Assembly (NCBI RefSeq): GCF_004138325.1
Contig: NZ_SBLB01000003.1
Coordinates: forward strand, 658,718-722,717
DNA length: 64,000 bases
Source of the DNA: Spirosoma sordidisoli
Lineage (GTDB): Bacteria; Bacteroidota; Bacteroidia; Cytophagales; Spirosomataceae
Direction of reading: 5' to 3'
Shown: piece after piece, positions 16,244 to 25,592 of the stretch
How positions within the stretch are numbered: position 1 is the first letter of the stretch
How the letters are laid out: each line of letters begins with the position of its first letter
The notes under the pieces: model-generated
Databases searched by the model: none
What the model was told of the DNA's origin: nothing
The model's input: only the letters and a program-made list of their open reading frames with translations
Made by a program: the position numbers and the translations under genes

Positions 16244-19200
16244 TTAAAAATCGATGTTGATACCGCCCAGGATGGTACGGGGCTGCGGATAGGTCATCAG
16301 GTCGGTGAAGTTATTATCGATACCCGCCCCCACTTCCGGGTCGAACCAGGGATAAGGCGTAAGTGTCAGTAGGTTCTGGCAGCTGGCGTACACCCGCAGC
16401 CGACCCAGTCCCAGCGTCCCTTTCGGCAGGGTATATCCCAGCTGCAGGTTACGTATCCGCATGTAACTGGCGTCATATACCCAGAAACTAGACGTACGCC
16501 GGTTGTTGCTGGGGTCGCCCCAAACCAGCCGGGGCACGCGGTTACTGGTTCCCGGTCCGGTCCAGCGGCTCAGGTAATCGGCGGTTGTGTTGTCGAAGTT
16601 GTCCATGAGCCGTCGACCACCGGTTCCGTCGAGGTAGAGTTCACGCCCCTGGATGCCCTGCACAAAAATGCTCAGGTCGAACCCTTTGTAGCTGGCATTG
16701 GCCGTCAGACCGTACGACAGGCGCGGAATGGTATTACCGATATAGTCACGGTCAAGGTCATTGATGATGCCATCACCGTTTATATCTTTCCATTTGATGT
16801 CGCCGGGCTGGGCATTCTGCTGCCGGGCGTGACCGTCAATCTCGGCCTGATTCTGGAAAATACCCTCCTGCACATAGCCGAATATGGAGTTGATCGGCTG
16901 CCCCTCGGCGGTTTTGAACACGCCCGAGATAATGGGCAGACCCGCCAGCGAGATCACCCGGTTCTTAATGGTTCCCATATTGGCGCTCACGTCCCAGCGA
17001 AACGGACCTGCGTTTTGCCGGTAGGTGACGGCCAGCTCGAAGCCCGAGTTACGCACGGCCCCCACGTTCTGGTACGGCGCGGTGGTAACCCCCGTAGTCC
17101 CCGGAATAGGCACCTGCACCAGCATGTCGCGGGTATCCTTAATGAAGTAGTCGGCCGTTACCGACACCCGGTTGTTGAGCAGGGCCAGGTCAATACCAAT
17201 ATCCTGCATCGTAGTAGTTTCCCACCGGATATCCGGGTTTCCCAGTGCCGTGGGAGCTACCCCCGGCGCCACCGTCTGGCCGCTGCCGAGCACGTAGTTC
17301 TGACCCAGGTTCAGACCCGTCGTGAACGAGTACAGCCCGATCTCCTGGTTACCGAGCTGGCCCCAGCTGGCCCGCAGCTTCAGGTCGTTGATCAGCCGCA
17401 CATTTTCCATAAACGGCTCACCCGAAATACGCCAGCCGGCCGCGAAAGACGGGAACACCCCATACCGATTACCCGCCCCAAAGCGCGACGACCCATCGAC
17501 CCGGAGGTTGGCTGAGAGCAGGTACTTCTCGTCATAGTTGTAATTAACCCGGCTCAGAAACGACCGAATCGACCATTCGGATGCGCTTCCCCGGGCCCGG
17601 TCGTTCAGCGCACCCGCGTCCAGCACCCGAATGTCATTATTGGGGAAACTCTCGCGGTGGGCCGTGAAATTCTCGAAGCGGTTAGACTGCTGGGTAATAC
17701 CGGCCAGCGCCGAAATACCATGTTTACCGATTTTCTTATCGTACGAGAGGAGGTTTTCGTTGAGCCACGTCAGGTTGATGACATTGGACCGGTCGAGCGA
17801 ATTGACCGTATTGGTTCGACCGCCGAACGCGTAGGTAGGTACGAAATTGGTGCCGTTCTCAAAGATGATGTCAGTACCGATGGTAGCCCGAAACTTCAGT
17901 TCAGGAGTAAACTGATATTCGCCGTACACATTGCCGAGCAACCGGTAGCGGGCCAGGTCGTTCTGAAACAGGTAGGCGCTCCCGAGCGACGAAAGGTATC
18001 CGATCTGTTCGCCGGGCAGGGTAGCATAGCCATAGTTCCCATCGGGCATGTATTTCGGAATCGTGGGCGAGAACCGAATGGCGTTCACGAAGGTCTCGTT
18101 CCACTGGCCGCTGGTCTGGTTACCGCGCGTCAGCGACAGGCTGTTGCCGAATCGCAGTTTTTTAAGCACCTGGTGGTCTGAGGTAACGTTCAGCGAGTAC
18201 CGGTCGTAGCCCACGCCGATGCCGATACCGACCTGATTGAAGTAGCCCAGCGATACGGAATACTGCGATTTCTCGGACCCACCCGATACCGACAGATGGT
18301 AGTTCTGAATGGGAGCCGTCTGGAAAATCTCCCCGATTTTATCGTTACCCACTCCCAGCGAATCCGGATTATTCCAGTAGGGAGCCAGACCGGCGTTTCG
18401 ACGGGCTTCGTTCTGTAACGTCGCAAACTCGCGTGCGTTAGCCATCTTCGGCAACCGCCAGGCTTTCTGGGTGCCGTAATACATGGAAAAGCTAACCCGC
18501 CCAACCCCAGCTTTGCCTCGTTTGGTCGTGATCAGCACCACTCCGTTAGCGGCCCGGGCGCCGTAAATAGCCGACGAGGCCGCGTCTTTCAGTACCGTCA
18601 TCGACTCGATATCATCGGGGTTGATATTGGCAATGCCGCCATCGGTAATAACGCCGTCGATAACGTACAACGCATTGCTGTTACCAGTCGTGCCAACGCC
18701 CCGTACGCGAATGATGGCATTGTCGCCAGGTTTGCCGGTGTTCTGGGTAACCTGTACTCCGGCAGCCCGACCCTGCAGCGCCTGGCCCACGTTCGTATTG
18801 ATGGTATTATCGAAATCACCGGCTGAAATGGCCGACACGGCTCCCGTCAGGTCGGCTTTGCGCTGGGTTCCGTAGCCCACGACGACCACTTCATTGAGTG
18901 ATTTGCTGTCGGTCCTGAGGGTTACATCGACCGTAGACTGATTGCCGATGGGTATTTCCTGGGACACATAGCCGATAAACGAGAACACCAGCACCGTCCC
19001 TGTCTCGTCGGGGATACTCAGCCGAAAGGCGCCATTGGCATCGCTGGAAGTACCGCGGGTAGTGCCTTTGATCTGGATGTTGACCCCCGGCAACGCTTCC
19101 CCGTTATCACCGGTTATTTTCCCCGTAACAGGCCGGTCAGCCTGCAAGGTTGATGAGTTTATCCTGACCGAATGGTTAGAAGCGGCATAGACCGACAGAC

Positions 19201-19276
19201 CGTTGCCTGTTCCGAAGAATAGTATACAGGCCGGAAGCGCGGACAATTTCCAGACGCGTAAAACGTGCTGTTTCAT
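16244..19276 (-). CDS. SusC/RagA-family TonB-dependent outer-membrane transporter
   Basis: 1010 residues. A signal peptide is followed by a carboxypeptidase-like beta domain (VTGKITGDNGEALPGVNIQIKG, split here: VTGKITGDNGEA then LPGVNIQIKG; ending SFIGYVSQEIPIG). The TonB-box region LNEVVVVGYGTQRK and a plug domain with LYVIDGV and IYGARAANGVVLITTK come next. The remainder is a 22-strand barrel typical of SusC. It imports glycan fragments handed over by SusD, using energy from TonB. No anti-sigma-interacting N-terminal extension is seen, which agrees with control by the nearby AraC-type regulator rather than by an ECF sigma factor. A 19-base motif shared with the regulator's own upstream region lies about 180 bases upstream (19453-19471). 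Confidence 0.97.
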   Translation of the reverse strand: MKQHVLRVWKLSALPACILFFGTGNGLSVYAASNHSVRINSSTLQADRPVTGKITGDNGEALPGVNIQIKGTTRGTSSDANGAFRLSIPDETGTVLVFSFIGYVSQEIPIGNQSTVDVTLRTDSKSLNEVVVVGYGTQRKADLTGAVSAISAGDFDNTINTNVGQALQGRAAGVQVTQNTGKPGDNAIIRVRGVGTTGNSNALYVIDGVITDGGIANINPDDIESMTVLKDAASSAIYGARAANGVVLITTKRGKAGVGRVSFSMYYGTQKAWRLPKMANAREFATLQNEARRNAGLAPYWNNPDSLGVGNDKIGEIFQTAPIQNYHLSVSGGSEKSQYSVSLGYFNQVGIGIGVGYDRYSLNVTSDHQVLKKLRFGNSLSLTRGNQTSGQWNETFVNAIRFSPTIPKYMPDGNYGYATLPGEQIGYLSSLGSAYLFQNDLARYRLLGNVYGEYQFTPELKFRATIGTDIIFENGTNFVPTYAFGGRTNTVNSLDRSNVINLTWLNENLLSYDKKIGKHGISALAGITQQSNRFENFTAHRESFPNNDIRVLDAGALNDRARGSASEWSIRSFLSRVNYNYDEKYLLSANLRVDGSSRFGAGNRYGVFPSFAAGWRISGEPFMENVRLINDLKLRASWGQLGNQEIGLYSFTTGLNLGQNYVLGSGQTVAPGVAPTALGNPDIRWETTTMQDIGIDLALLNNRVSVTADYFIKDTRDMLVQVPIPGTTGVTTAPYQNVGAVRNSGFELAVTYRQNAGPFRWDVSANMGTIKNRVISLAGLPIISGVFKTAEGQPINSIFGYVQEGIFQNQAEIDGHARQQNAQPGDIKWKDINGDGIINDLDRDYIGNTIPRLSYGLTANASYKGFDLSIFVQGIQGRELYLDGTGGRRLMDNFDNTTADYLSRWTGPGTSNRVPRLVWGDPSNNRRTSSFWVYDASYMRIRNLQLGYTLPKGTLGLGRLRVYASCQNLLTLTPYPWFDPEVGAGIDNNFTDLMTYPQPRTILGGINIDF

Positions 19277-19452
19277 AAGTTGATAGGTGAAAAAAGGCCT
19301 GAAATAGAAAGCAGTATCCGCCCCTGGGCAGGACAGAACACATGAAAGAAATACACTGATAATCAGAAAGTCCGGCCAGACAAGTCAATTCTAAATAGAA
19401 CGATACAAAGGAAAAGTATTTCTTAATTTATAGGGTTTATATATTATCTGAT

Positions 19453-19471
19453 TAGTAAGTTATTTTAACCT
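19453..19471 (+). promoter_or_regulatory. Putative regulator site upstream of susC
   Basis: The 19-mer tagtaagttattttaacct differs at one base from 22425-22443 in the AraC/dehydrogenase divergent region. The bases after it (T-rich, then aataat) are also similar. It sits in an AT-rich patch unlike its GC-rich surroundings. It is probably a binding site for the AraC-family protein encoded at 22484-23356. Confidence 0.5.
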
Positions 19472-19571
19472 TTCACAGTATTTAACCCTTGTTAAGTAGG
19501 AATAATCTTATAAACCTTACCCATAGCTTCGTCAGTCGCCCACTACAAGCCCTTCAATACCTGAGCAAAAC

Positions 19572-19605
19572 AAAAAGCCAGCAAACAAGACTGTTCGCCG
19601 GCTTT
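19572..19605 (-). terminator. Terminator of the fucosidase operon
   Basis: On the minus strand a GCCGGC...GCTGGC hairpin (one mismatch) is followed by CTTTTTGTTTTG. It lies about 25 bases after the fucosidase stop and separates that transcript from susC. Confidence 0.72.
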
Positions 19606-19630
19606 CAACCACTTATGATTTACGCCTTAC

Positions 19631-21289
19631 TTACACGATCCGGAGGCAGTGGGCATAGTCGCCGGTTTTACGGGCTGGCAGCGTTACTTCCAGCGCTTCG
19701 GCCGTTCGGTTTATAGACAATGGGCCGGTATGTCCCATCAGTTCAACCTGTTTTACGGATTGGTCCCGGGCCGCGGCTGCGTTGGTGCCCAGGTTTTTAA
19801 TACGCACGACACCACTGGCCGGCCATCCCATCACAATCGCATACAGGGTATTCCCTTTCTGGGTAAACCGAATATCTTCGGGGCCAAACGGTTTTCCTTT
19901 TCCTTCGTTAAAGCCCTGGGCACTGAGCGGAGCGGCCGATTCGAGGGCGGGGCCTTCGCCAAATACCCGCCACGGACGGGTCCCGAAAATGCTTTCCTTA
20001 TTGACAGCCATCCAGCTGGCTATGCCTTCTACCACCGCCGTTTCTTTTTCGTCGATGCTGCCATCGGCGCGGACAGGTACGCTCAGGAGGAGGTTACCGT
20101 TTTTGCTGACCACATCGGCCAGGGTATGAATCACCGTCTGGGGCGTCTTGTACCGGTTACCCTCGTAGACGCGCCGGTCGTAGTGCCAGCTCCCGATGCA
20201 GGTGTCGGTTTGCCAGACAAAGGGCTCGATCTGGTTCGACTGGCCGCGCTCAATGTCCCAGACCATGCATTTCTGCTGGTCGGGCGTCAGAATTTTGCCA
20301 TTCACGACGGCTTCCAGCTTACCACCGTGGCGCTTCATGTTGCTGTTGTACAGGTGGGCCGCAATCCGCAGCCCCGCATCGCTGACCGGCCAGAGTGGTA
20401 GCGCCGTATCATCGAAATAGACCACCTCGGGTTCGTACTTGTTGATCAGGTCAACGGTGCGGTTGTAGAATTTTTCGATGTACTCGCTCGTCGGTACATT
20501 GGCGCCGTTCCCCCACTCCCACTGCCGGTGGATGGTATTGGTTTTTTCACTTCCCTCGCTCAGGGCGTGGTTCTGGGCATACAGTTCCTGCGGGTCGTAG
20601 CCTTCCCACCAGGTACCTTTTCCGTCGGCTTTGGTCAGCTTTCCGTCATAGGGTACGCCCGCCAGCGGCCCGTTTTTGTCGGCGCGCTGGGCGGTTTCGT
20701 ACCAGGTCCAGGCATGGGCAGCGTGTATACTGACCCCAAACCGAAGCCCATGCTGACGCGCAGCCCGGGCCCAGCCCCCGATGATATCTTTCTTGGGCCC
20801 CAGCCGGGTCGAGTTCCAGGACTGGTACTTGCTGTCGTAGTTGTCGAAATTGTCGTGGTGATTCGCCATCGCCATGAAATACTGCGCCCCGGCCCGTTTG
20901 TAGAGGCTCAGTAACTGATCAGGATTCCAGTTTTCGGCTTTCCACTGATGAATAACGTCCTTAAAACCAGCTTTGGAGGGATGGCCGTATTTCTCGACGT
21001 GGAACTTGTAGTCGTTGCTGCCTTCGTCATACATCGATCGGGCGTACCAGTCGCCATGTTCGGGCTGGCATTGGGCGCCCCAGTGGGCCCATATGCCAAA
21101 CTTCGCATCGCGGTACCAGTCGGGTACGCTATACTGCCGGAGCGACTCCCAGGTGGGCTTGAACTTTCCCGTTGCCATTGGCTCGCCAGGGCCAGACCAG
21201 GCAGCGGGGCGTGCCCAGGCGGGCAGCTGTGACAAATACCAGCCGGGTACGAGGCCCCCTATCCCCTTCAGGATGTGTCGTCTGTTCAT
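19631..21289 (-). CDS. GH29 alpha-L-fucosidase, exported by a Tat-like signal
   Basis: 552 residues. The N-terminus MNRRHILKGIGGLVPG is a twin-arginine-type signal peptide, so it is probably exported folded to the periplasm. The catalytic barrel begins with FKPTWESLRQYSVPDWYRDAKFG (split: WESLRQYSVPDWYRDAKFG) and the GH29 hallmark FGIWAHWGAQCQPE, then MAMANHHDNFDNYDS. The nucleophile is probably an aspartate in EVVYFDDTALP, matching the GH29 position. A C-terminal beta domain has the KNLGTN and ALEVTLPARKTGDYA segments. It releases L-fucose from fucosylated glycans with retention. It lies 44 bases downstream of the dehydrogenase gene on the same strand. Some proteins of this shape act on other 6-deoxy sugars or galactose, so substrate certainty is moderate. 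Confidence 0.93.
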   Translation of the reverse strand: MNRRHILKGIGGLVPGWYLSQLPAWARPAAWSGPGEPMATGKFKPTWESLRQYSVPDWYRDAKFGIWAHWGAQCQPEHGDWYARSMYDEGSNDYKFHVEKYGHPSKAGFKDVIHQWKAENWNPDQLLSLYKRAGAQYFMAMANHHDNFDNYDSKYQSWNSTRLGPKKDIIGGWARAARQHGLRFGVSIHAAHAWTWYETAQRADKNGPLAGVPYDGKLTKADGKGTWWEGYDPQELYAQNHALSEGSEKTNTIHRQWEWGNGANVPTSEYIEKFYNRTVDLINKYEPEVVYFDDTALPLWPVSDAGLRIAAHLYNSNMKRHGGKLEAVVNGKILTPDQQKCMVWDIERGQSNQIEPFVWQTDTCIGSWHYDRRVYEGNRYKTPQTVIHTLADVVSKNGNLLLSVPVRADGSIDEKETAVVEGIASWMAVNKESIFGTRPWRVFGEGPALESAAPLSAQGFNEGKGKPFGPEDIRFTQKGNTLYAIVMGWPASGVVRIKNLGTNAAAARDQSVKQVELMGHTGPLSINRTAEALEVTLPARKTGDYAHCLRIV

Positions 21290-21333
21290 TAAAATACTGG
21301 ATTAAGGGTTTACGAATAATCAGTTTGTATTGA

Positions 21334-22350
21334 TCAGGGTAGGCTCACCATGGCTTTAATCACACCCGTGTCGGGATCGAGCCAGCTGCTGAACTGCTCA
21401 CCAACCTGATCGAACAGAACCCGGTGGGTGATGTAGCTGGAAGCCTCGATATGACCAGCCCGGATGGCGTCGATGACCTGATCGAAATCGGCACGGGTCG
21501 CGTTGCGGCTGCTCATGAGGGTGGCTTCCCGTTTGTGAAATTCAGGGTGGCTGAAGCTGATGAGCTGCCGCTGAAGACCGACCAGTACGTAGCGGCCACC
21601 GTGGGCCAGATAGCTGAAACTCTGCTCAATGGCGTTCAGATTACCGGTAGCATCAATAATCACCGTCGGCATGTCCCCGCCGGTATAGGCACTGATCGCC
21701 TGATGAGCCTCTTCGGTACGGGGGTTAACCGTACGGGTCAGCCCAAGCTGCTGCCGACAGAAACCAAGCCGGCTGTCGTTAACGTCCAGCGCTGTTACCT
21801 GCGCGCCGGCCAGTTGCGCAAACGCGATGATGCCCAGGCCGATGGGCCCCGCGCCGACCACCAGCACGTGCTCACCCGCCTGTACGCCCGCCCGCCGAAG
21901 CCCGTGCACCCCGATAGCCAGCGGCTCAACCAGCGCCAGTTCGTCGTAGGTCAGGCCGTGGCCATGAAGCAGCGCGTAAGCTGGCACCATCAGGTATTCG
22001 GTCATACCGCCGTCTATGTGGACCCCGCAAACCTGCATCCGCTCGCAGCAGTTGGTCTTGCCAACCCGGCAGGCTATGCAGCGGCCGCAGTGAAAGTACG
22101 GCATAATGGTAACGGCCTCGCCGGGAACGAAGCCCGTATCGCCGTCGACTTCGACCAGTTCGCCCGCCAGTTCGTGTCCCAGCACGCGCGGATAGCTGAA
22201 ATACGGCTGCGTACCCTCATAGGCATGCAGGTCGGTGCCGCAGATACCGATTCGGGTGACCCGGATGATCGCATGCCCAGGCTGGAGCGCCGGCAGCGAG
22301 TCGGTTCGGTAATCCAGTTGACCAGGTGCGGTGCAGGTAAGTGTTTTCAT
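21334..22350 (-). CDS. Zinc-dependent medium-chain alcohol/polyol dehydrogenase
   Basis: 338 residues. GICGTDLHAYEG and GHELAGELVEVD hold the catalytic zinc ligands. The structural zinc loop is CGRCIACRVGKTNCC. The nucleotide-binding fold is VVGAGPIGLGIIAFAQ, with an aspartate at the end of the next strand (ALDVND) that favours NAD over NADP. The family includes L-threonine, sorbitol and L-idonate 5-dehydrogenases. Its place ahead of the fucosidase and next to a divergent AraC regulator suggests oxidation of a sugar or sugar acid released from the same glycan, perhaps fucose-derived (inference). Confidence 0.9.
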   Translation of the reverse strand: MKTLTCTAPGQLDYRTDSLPALQPGHAIIRVTRIGICGTDLHAYEGTQPYFSYPRVLGHELAGELVEVDGDTGFVPGEAVTIMPYFHCGRCIACRVGKTNCCERMQVCGVHIDGGMTEYLMVPAYALLHGHGLTYDELALVEPLAIGVHGLRRAGVQAGEHVLVVGAGPIGLGIIAFAQLAGAQVTALDVNDSRLGFCRQQLGLTRTVNPRTEEAHQAISAYTGGDMPTVIIDATGNLNAIEQSFSYLAHGGRYVLVGLQRQLISFSHPEFHKREATLMSSRNATRADFDQVIDAIRAGHIEASSYITHRVLFDQVGEQFSSWLDPDTGVIKAMVSLP

Positions 22351-22424
22351 ACAGAAGGGCGCTGTGATCCCCAGCGCAAAGGACTACTATTTCTTTTTGC
22401 CGATTAATTAGTAAATTACCAACA

Positions 22425-22443
22425 TAGTAAGCTATTTTAACCT
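22425..22443 (+). promoter_or_regulatory. Putative regulator site between dehydrogenase and araC-type gene
   Basis: The 19-mer tagtaagctattttaacct matches 19453-19471 upstream of susC with one difference. A related half, tagtaaatta, starts at 22409, giving a direct repeat with 16-base register, as AraC-family sites often have. It lies 40-60 bases upstream of the regulator ATG and about 75-95 bases upstream of the dehydrogenase ATG. Confidence 0.5.
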
Positions 22444-22483
22444 GTTTACAACATTAAGACCCGTTTTTACGTGTAATAATGTA

Positions 22484-23356
22484 ATGAAGCCTCAACGTTT
22501 ACAGGTCGCCACGGCCCCCAACCGATCGTTCAGCGTTCGGCGTGACTACCTGCCCAACATCAACAGCCGCTGGCACTGCCATACTGAAGTGGAGCTGATT
22601 CACTTTCACCGGGGAAGCGGCACCCAGTTTGTCGGCGACAACATTCGCCGGTTCCACCCCGGAGATGTGGTGCTGGTTGGTACTAACCTGCCTCACTACT
22701 GGCACTACGACCGGGACGACGCGGCCGAAGCCAGCCAGCAACCTTATTCGACCGTTATCCATTTCACCGAAAACTTCTGGGGCGACCGGTTTCTGAGTCT
22801 TCCCGAGAACGCGGTGCTGAAAGCCGTACTGGACCGGGCCCGGCGGGGCATCCGGCTCACGGGTGAGGCCGGTCAGCGGGTGGCCGGCCTGATGGAAACG
22901 CTGTATAAAGCCGAAGGAACGTACCAGCTGATTGCGCTGATGGAGTGTCTGCTGTCGGCCAGCCAGGCCGACGAAAGCTGCCTGCTGGCGTCGATGGGCT
23001 TCCAGCACGAAGCCTCGGAGGTGGAACATGAGCGGATAAACACCATCTACGCTTACACCCTCAACCATTTTCAGGAAAAGATCCGGCTCGACGATGTAGC
23101 TTCGCTGGCGGGCCTGGTTCCGAATTCGTTCTGCCGCTATTTCAGGTCCCGAACCGGCAAGCAGTATACGCAGTTCCTGCTGGAGATCCGCATAGGCAAT
23201 GCCTGCAAGCTCCTCATCAACACGAACATGAGTATCAAGCAGATTTGTTACGAAAGCGGGTTTAATAATTTTACCTGCTTCTATAAAAAGTTTAAGCACA
23301 TTACCGGCAAGAGCCCCCTCCAGTACCAGCGCTCGTTTGCCACCAGGCCCCTGTAA
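22484..23356 (+). CDS. AraC-family transcriptional regulator with cupin sensor domain
   Basis: 290 residues. The N-terminal cupin (about 15-110) has HCHTEVELIHFHRGSG and FHPGDVVLVGTNLPHYWHY, the sugar-binding pocket type. The C-terminal double helix-turn-helix (about 190-285) has IRLDDVASLAGLVPNSFCRYF and the second helix pair SIKQICYESGFNNFTCFYKKFK, ending in the KSPLQYQR signature (motifs given in parts of 20 or fewer in the protein). It is transcribed divergently from the dehydrogenase-fucosidase operon. The shared 19-base motif suggests it controls both that operon and susCD, probably as an activator responding to a released sugar. Confidence 0.93.
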   Translation: MKPQRLQVATAPNRSFSVRRDYLPNINSRWHCHTEVELIHFHRGSGTQFVGDNIRRFHPGDVVLVGTNLPHYWHYDRDDAAEASQQPYSTVIHFTENFWGDRFLSLPENAVLKAVLDRARRGIRLTGEAGQRVAGLMETLYKAEGTYQLIALMECLLSASQADESCLLASMGFQHEASEVEHERINTIYAYTLNHFQEKIRLDDVASLAGLVPNSFCRYFRSRTGKQYTQFLLEIRIGNACKLLINTNMSIKQICYESGFNNFTCFYKKFKHITGKSPLQYQRSFATRPL

Positions 23357-23407
23357 CCGATCAGAACGCTCCGGGCCACCCCGTTGCTGCCGGCCCAGCT
23401 CCGCCGG

Positions 23408-25372
23408 TTAGCCTTTGACGTAGGCGGTTGGCGTCTGCTTGTAAAACTCCCGGAACACTTTCGTGAAATACGACGGGGTTTCAAAACCCACCAGATACGC
23501 CGTTTCAGCCGCGCTATGACCCAGCCGGAGCAGATCGATGGCTTTCCGAAGCCGGTATTGCCGAATCAGCTCCACGGGCGAGAGGTGGGTGAGGTTATGT
23601 ATTTTCAGGTACAGCGCTTTCCGGCTCATGGCCAGTTTATCGGCCAGCCATTCTACACTCAGGGTGGAGTCGTCCAGATGTTCTTCGATGAGCGTGTATA
23701 CCTTTTTGAGAAACTGATCGCCGACGGTATCCAGTGGCGTGGCGCTATCGGGTTGGGCCAGCTGCTGCCGGTAATGTTCCCGCAGGCGTTGCTGGCTGTT
23801 CAGCAGGTTCCGTAGCCGCAGCCGCAGTTCGCCCAGGTGAAACGGTTTGGCCAGGAAATCGTCGGCGCCTAGGCTCAGTCCCCGCAGTCGCTGCTCCTCG
23901 CCGACGCTGGCCGTGAGCAACACAACCGCAATATGATCCGTGGCCGGATCGGACTTCAGCCGCTCAATCAGGTCGTAGCCGTCCAGCCGGGGCATCATCA
24001 GATCGGTAATCACGATAGCTGGCAGTTCTTCTTTGGCCAGAACCCAGCCATCGTAGCCGTTAGCCGCCGACCGTACGCGGTAGCTCGTAGCCAGTTCGGT
24101 CGTCATGAATTCGCGCAGTTCGGCATTGTCTTCAACGACCAGGACCAGCGGGGTCGACTCAGCACCGCTGGTGGCCGGTTTTTTAGCTGCGCTGCCGGGT
24201 AGCGCCGGCAGGTCGATCACCAGGTCGGGGACTATGGCCGCCGGAGTTGCCTGCGCTTCGCTTGTGCGCTGAACGGGTAGATCCAGCACGAACACCGTAC
24301 CCGACTCGCCGTTAGGCCCATCAATCTGGCTATCGACCTCAATGACCCCGCCCAGCCGCAGGGTCAGTTCGCGTACCAGCGCCAGGCTGATCCCGGTACT
24401 GTCGTTGGACCGGATGCGCAGATTATCGCCCTGATAAAAACGATCGAAGATATGGGGCAGCTTATGTGCCGTGATGCCGATGCCGGTATCGCGAACCGTC
24501 AGGCGAACGCCCGTGGTTATTTGCCGGAGCGAAACGGTTATCGAGCCAACGTCGGTGAATCGAATGGCGTTGGTCAGCAGGTTGAACAGGATCGTTTCCC
24601 ATTTGCCGGCGTCGAACCGGTAGCTCCCCGCGGGCAGGTCGGTCTCGTACACTAGCTGCAGATTTTTTGTCGCCGTCGACGGGCGGAACAGCTCGACGAC
24701 CTGCCCTACGAATTCGGGCAGATCCCCGATCTGGTCGACCAGCTCTACCTGCCGGGCTTCGAGCTGGTCGATGGCCAGCAGCTGATCAATCAGCCGCAGG
24801 CTCTGGCGGGCATTCCGACGCACCGTAAGCAGCTGCTCGCGCAAACCGTCGGGCAGGTCTGCCGTCTCCAGCAGTTTATCGACCGGGGAAACGATCAGCG
24901 ACAGTGGGGTTCGCAGCTCATGGGTGATGTTGGTAAAGAAGCGCGTCTTCACCTCGTCCATGAGCTTCAGCTCCCGGGCCTCCCGCATCTGCCGAACGTG
25001 GTGGGTGGCTTTGACGAGGGTTGCTTCAAGGTCTTCGAAGTCGATGGGTTTGGTAACAAAGTCGAAGGCCCCCCTGTTCATCGCCGTCCGGATGGTATTC
25101 ATGTTGCCATAGGCGGTGATCATGATCGTACACAGCAGCGGGTTGGTTCGGGTTATGCGATCCAGCAGGGTCAGTCCATCCATGCCGGGCATGTTAATAT
25201 CCGTCAGCACCAGATCGATATCGGGCTGCTGTTCCAGAATCGACAGAGCCTCCTCCGCATCCTGGCTAAAGACAAATTCGTAGGTTCCTTTTTGAATAGC
25301 CTGGCGGAAACGCTGGCGAAACAGAGCCGCCAGATCGGCTTCATCGTCTACCAGAAGTAATTTGGTCTTCAT
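23408..25372 (-). CDS. Soluble hybrid two-component regulator: receiver, histidine kinase, receiver, AraC HTH
   Basis: 654 residues and no membrane segment. Receiver 1 (1-120) has D58 and K108. A dimerisation/phosphoacceptor helix follows with THELRTPLSLI (H151). The ATPase domain has NLLTNAIRF and DTGIGI, ending near 380. Receiver 2 (about 410-530) contains VVEDNAEL and VITDLMMPRLDGYDL. The last 100 residues are an AraC-type DNA-binding domain (LAMSRKALYLKIHNLTHLSP, then YLVGFETPSYFTKVFREFYK). Classic Bacteroidota hybrid systems have a periplasmic two-blade-propeller sensor. Here that is replaced by a receiver, so another kinase or phosphorelay must feed it. It converges on the AraC-type gene. 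Its targets are unknown. Confidence 0.93.
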   Translation of the reverse strand: MKTKLLLVDDEADLAALFRQRFRQAIQKGTYEFVFSQDAEEALSILEQQPDIDLVLTDINMPGMDGLTLLDRITRTNPLLCTIMITAYGNMNTIRTAMNRGAFDFVTKPIDFEDLEATLVKATHHVRQMREARELKLMDEVKTRFFTNITHELRTPLSLIVSPVDKLLETADLPDGLREQLLTVRRNARQSLRLIDQLLAIDQLEARQVELVDQIGDLPEFVGQVVELFRPSTATKNLQLVYETDLPAGSYRFDAGKWETILFNLLTNAIRFTDVGSITVSLRQITTGVRLTVRDTGIGITAHKLPHIFDRFYQGDNLRIRSNDSTGISLALVRELTLRLGGVIEVDSQIDGPNGESGTVFVLDLPVQRTSEAQATPAAIVPDLVIDLPALPGSAAKKPATSGAESTPLVLVVEDNAELREFMTTELATSYRVRSAANGYDGWVLAKEELPAIVITDLMMPRLDGYDLIERLKSDPATDHIAVVLLTASVGEEQRLRGLSLGADDFLAKPFHLGELRLRLRNLLNSQQRLREHYRQQLAQPDSATPLDTVGDQFLKKVYTLIEEHLDDSTLSVEWLADKLAMSRKALYLKIHNLTHLSPVELIRQYRLRKAIDLLRLGHSAAETAYLVGFETPSYFTKVFREFYKQTPTAYVKG

Positions 25373-25510
25373 CGATCAGCTAGCAGCACGTAATAAGCTC
25401 GTTGGGAAAGGTAAGCCGGTCTTGTGCGTACAGGCCCAACCCGGAGCCAATGTACTACACAAAAATCGATTGACCAGCTATAGCTATACCATCGGACTGG
25501 TTTATACACA

Positions 25511-25537
25511 GACGGCACGATCCCTGACCGTGCCGTC
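25511..25537 (-). terminator. Hairpin after the small exported protein gene
   Basis: Perfect 9-base inverted repeat (25511-25519 with 25529-25537), about 55 bases after the stop of the gene at 25593-25991. There is no strong T-tract. Confidence 0.45.
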
Positions 25538-25592
25538 CTGATTGAGGTAGTTAATCGGGTTACTGAGGAAAGGCTACAGACGGATTATCTGT

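Larger units (their letters stand above)
19277..19630. other. susC upstream region
   Basis: 354 bases between the susC start and the fucosidase stop. It holds the fucosidase terminator (19572-19605), an AT-rich segment around 19400-19510 with the shared regulatory motif at 19453-19471, and presumably the susC promoter. I found no TAnnTTTG box on the minus strand, which fits a promoter that needs an activator. Confidence 0.5.
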
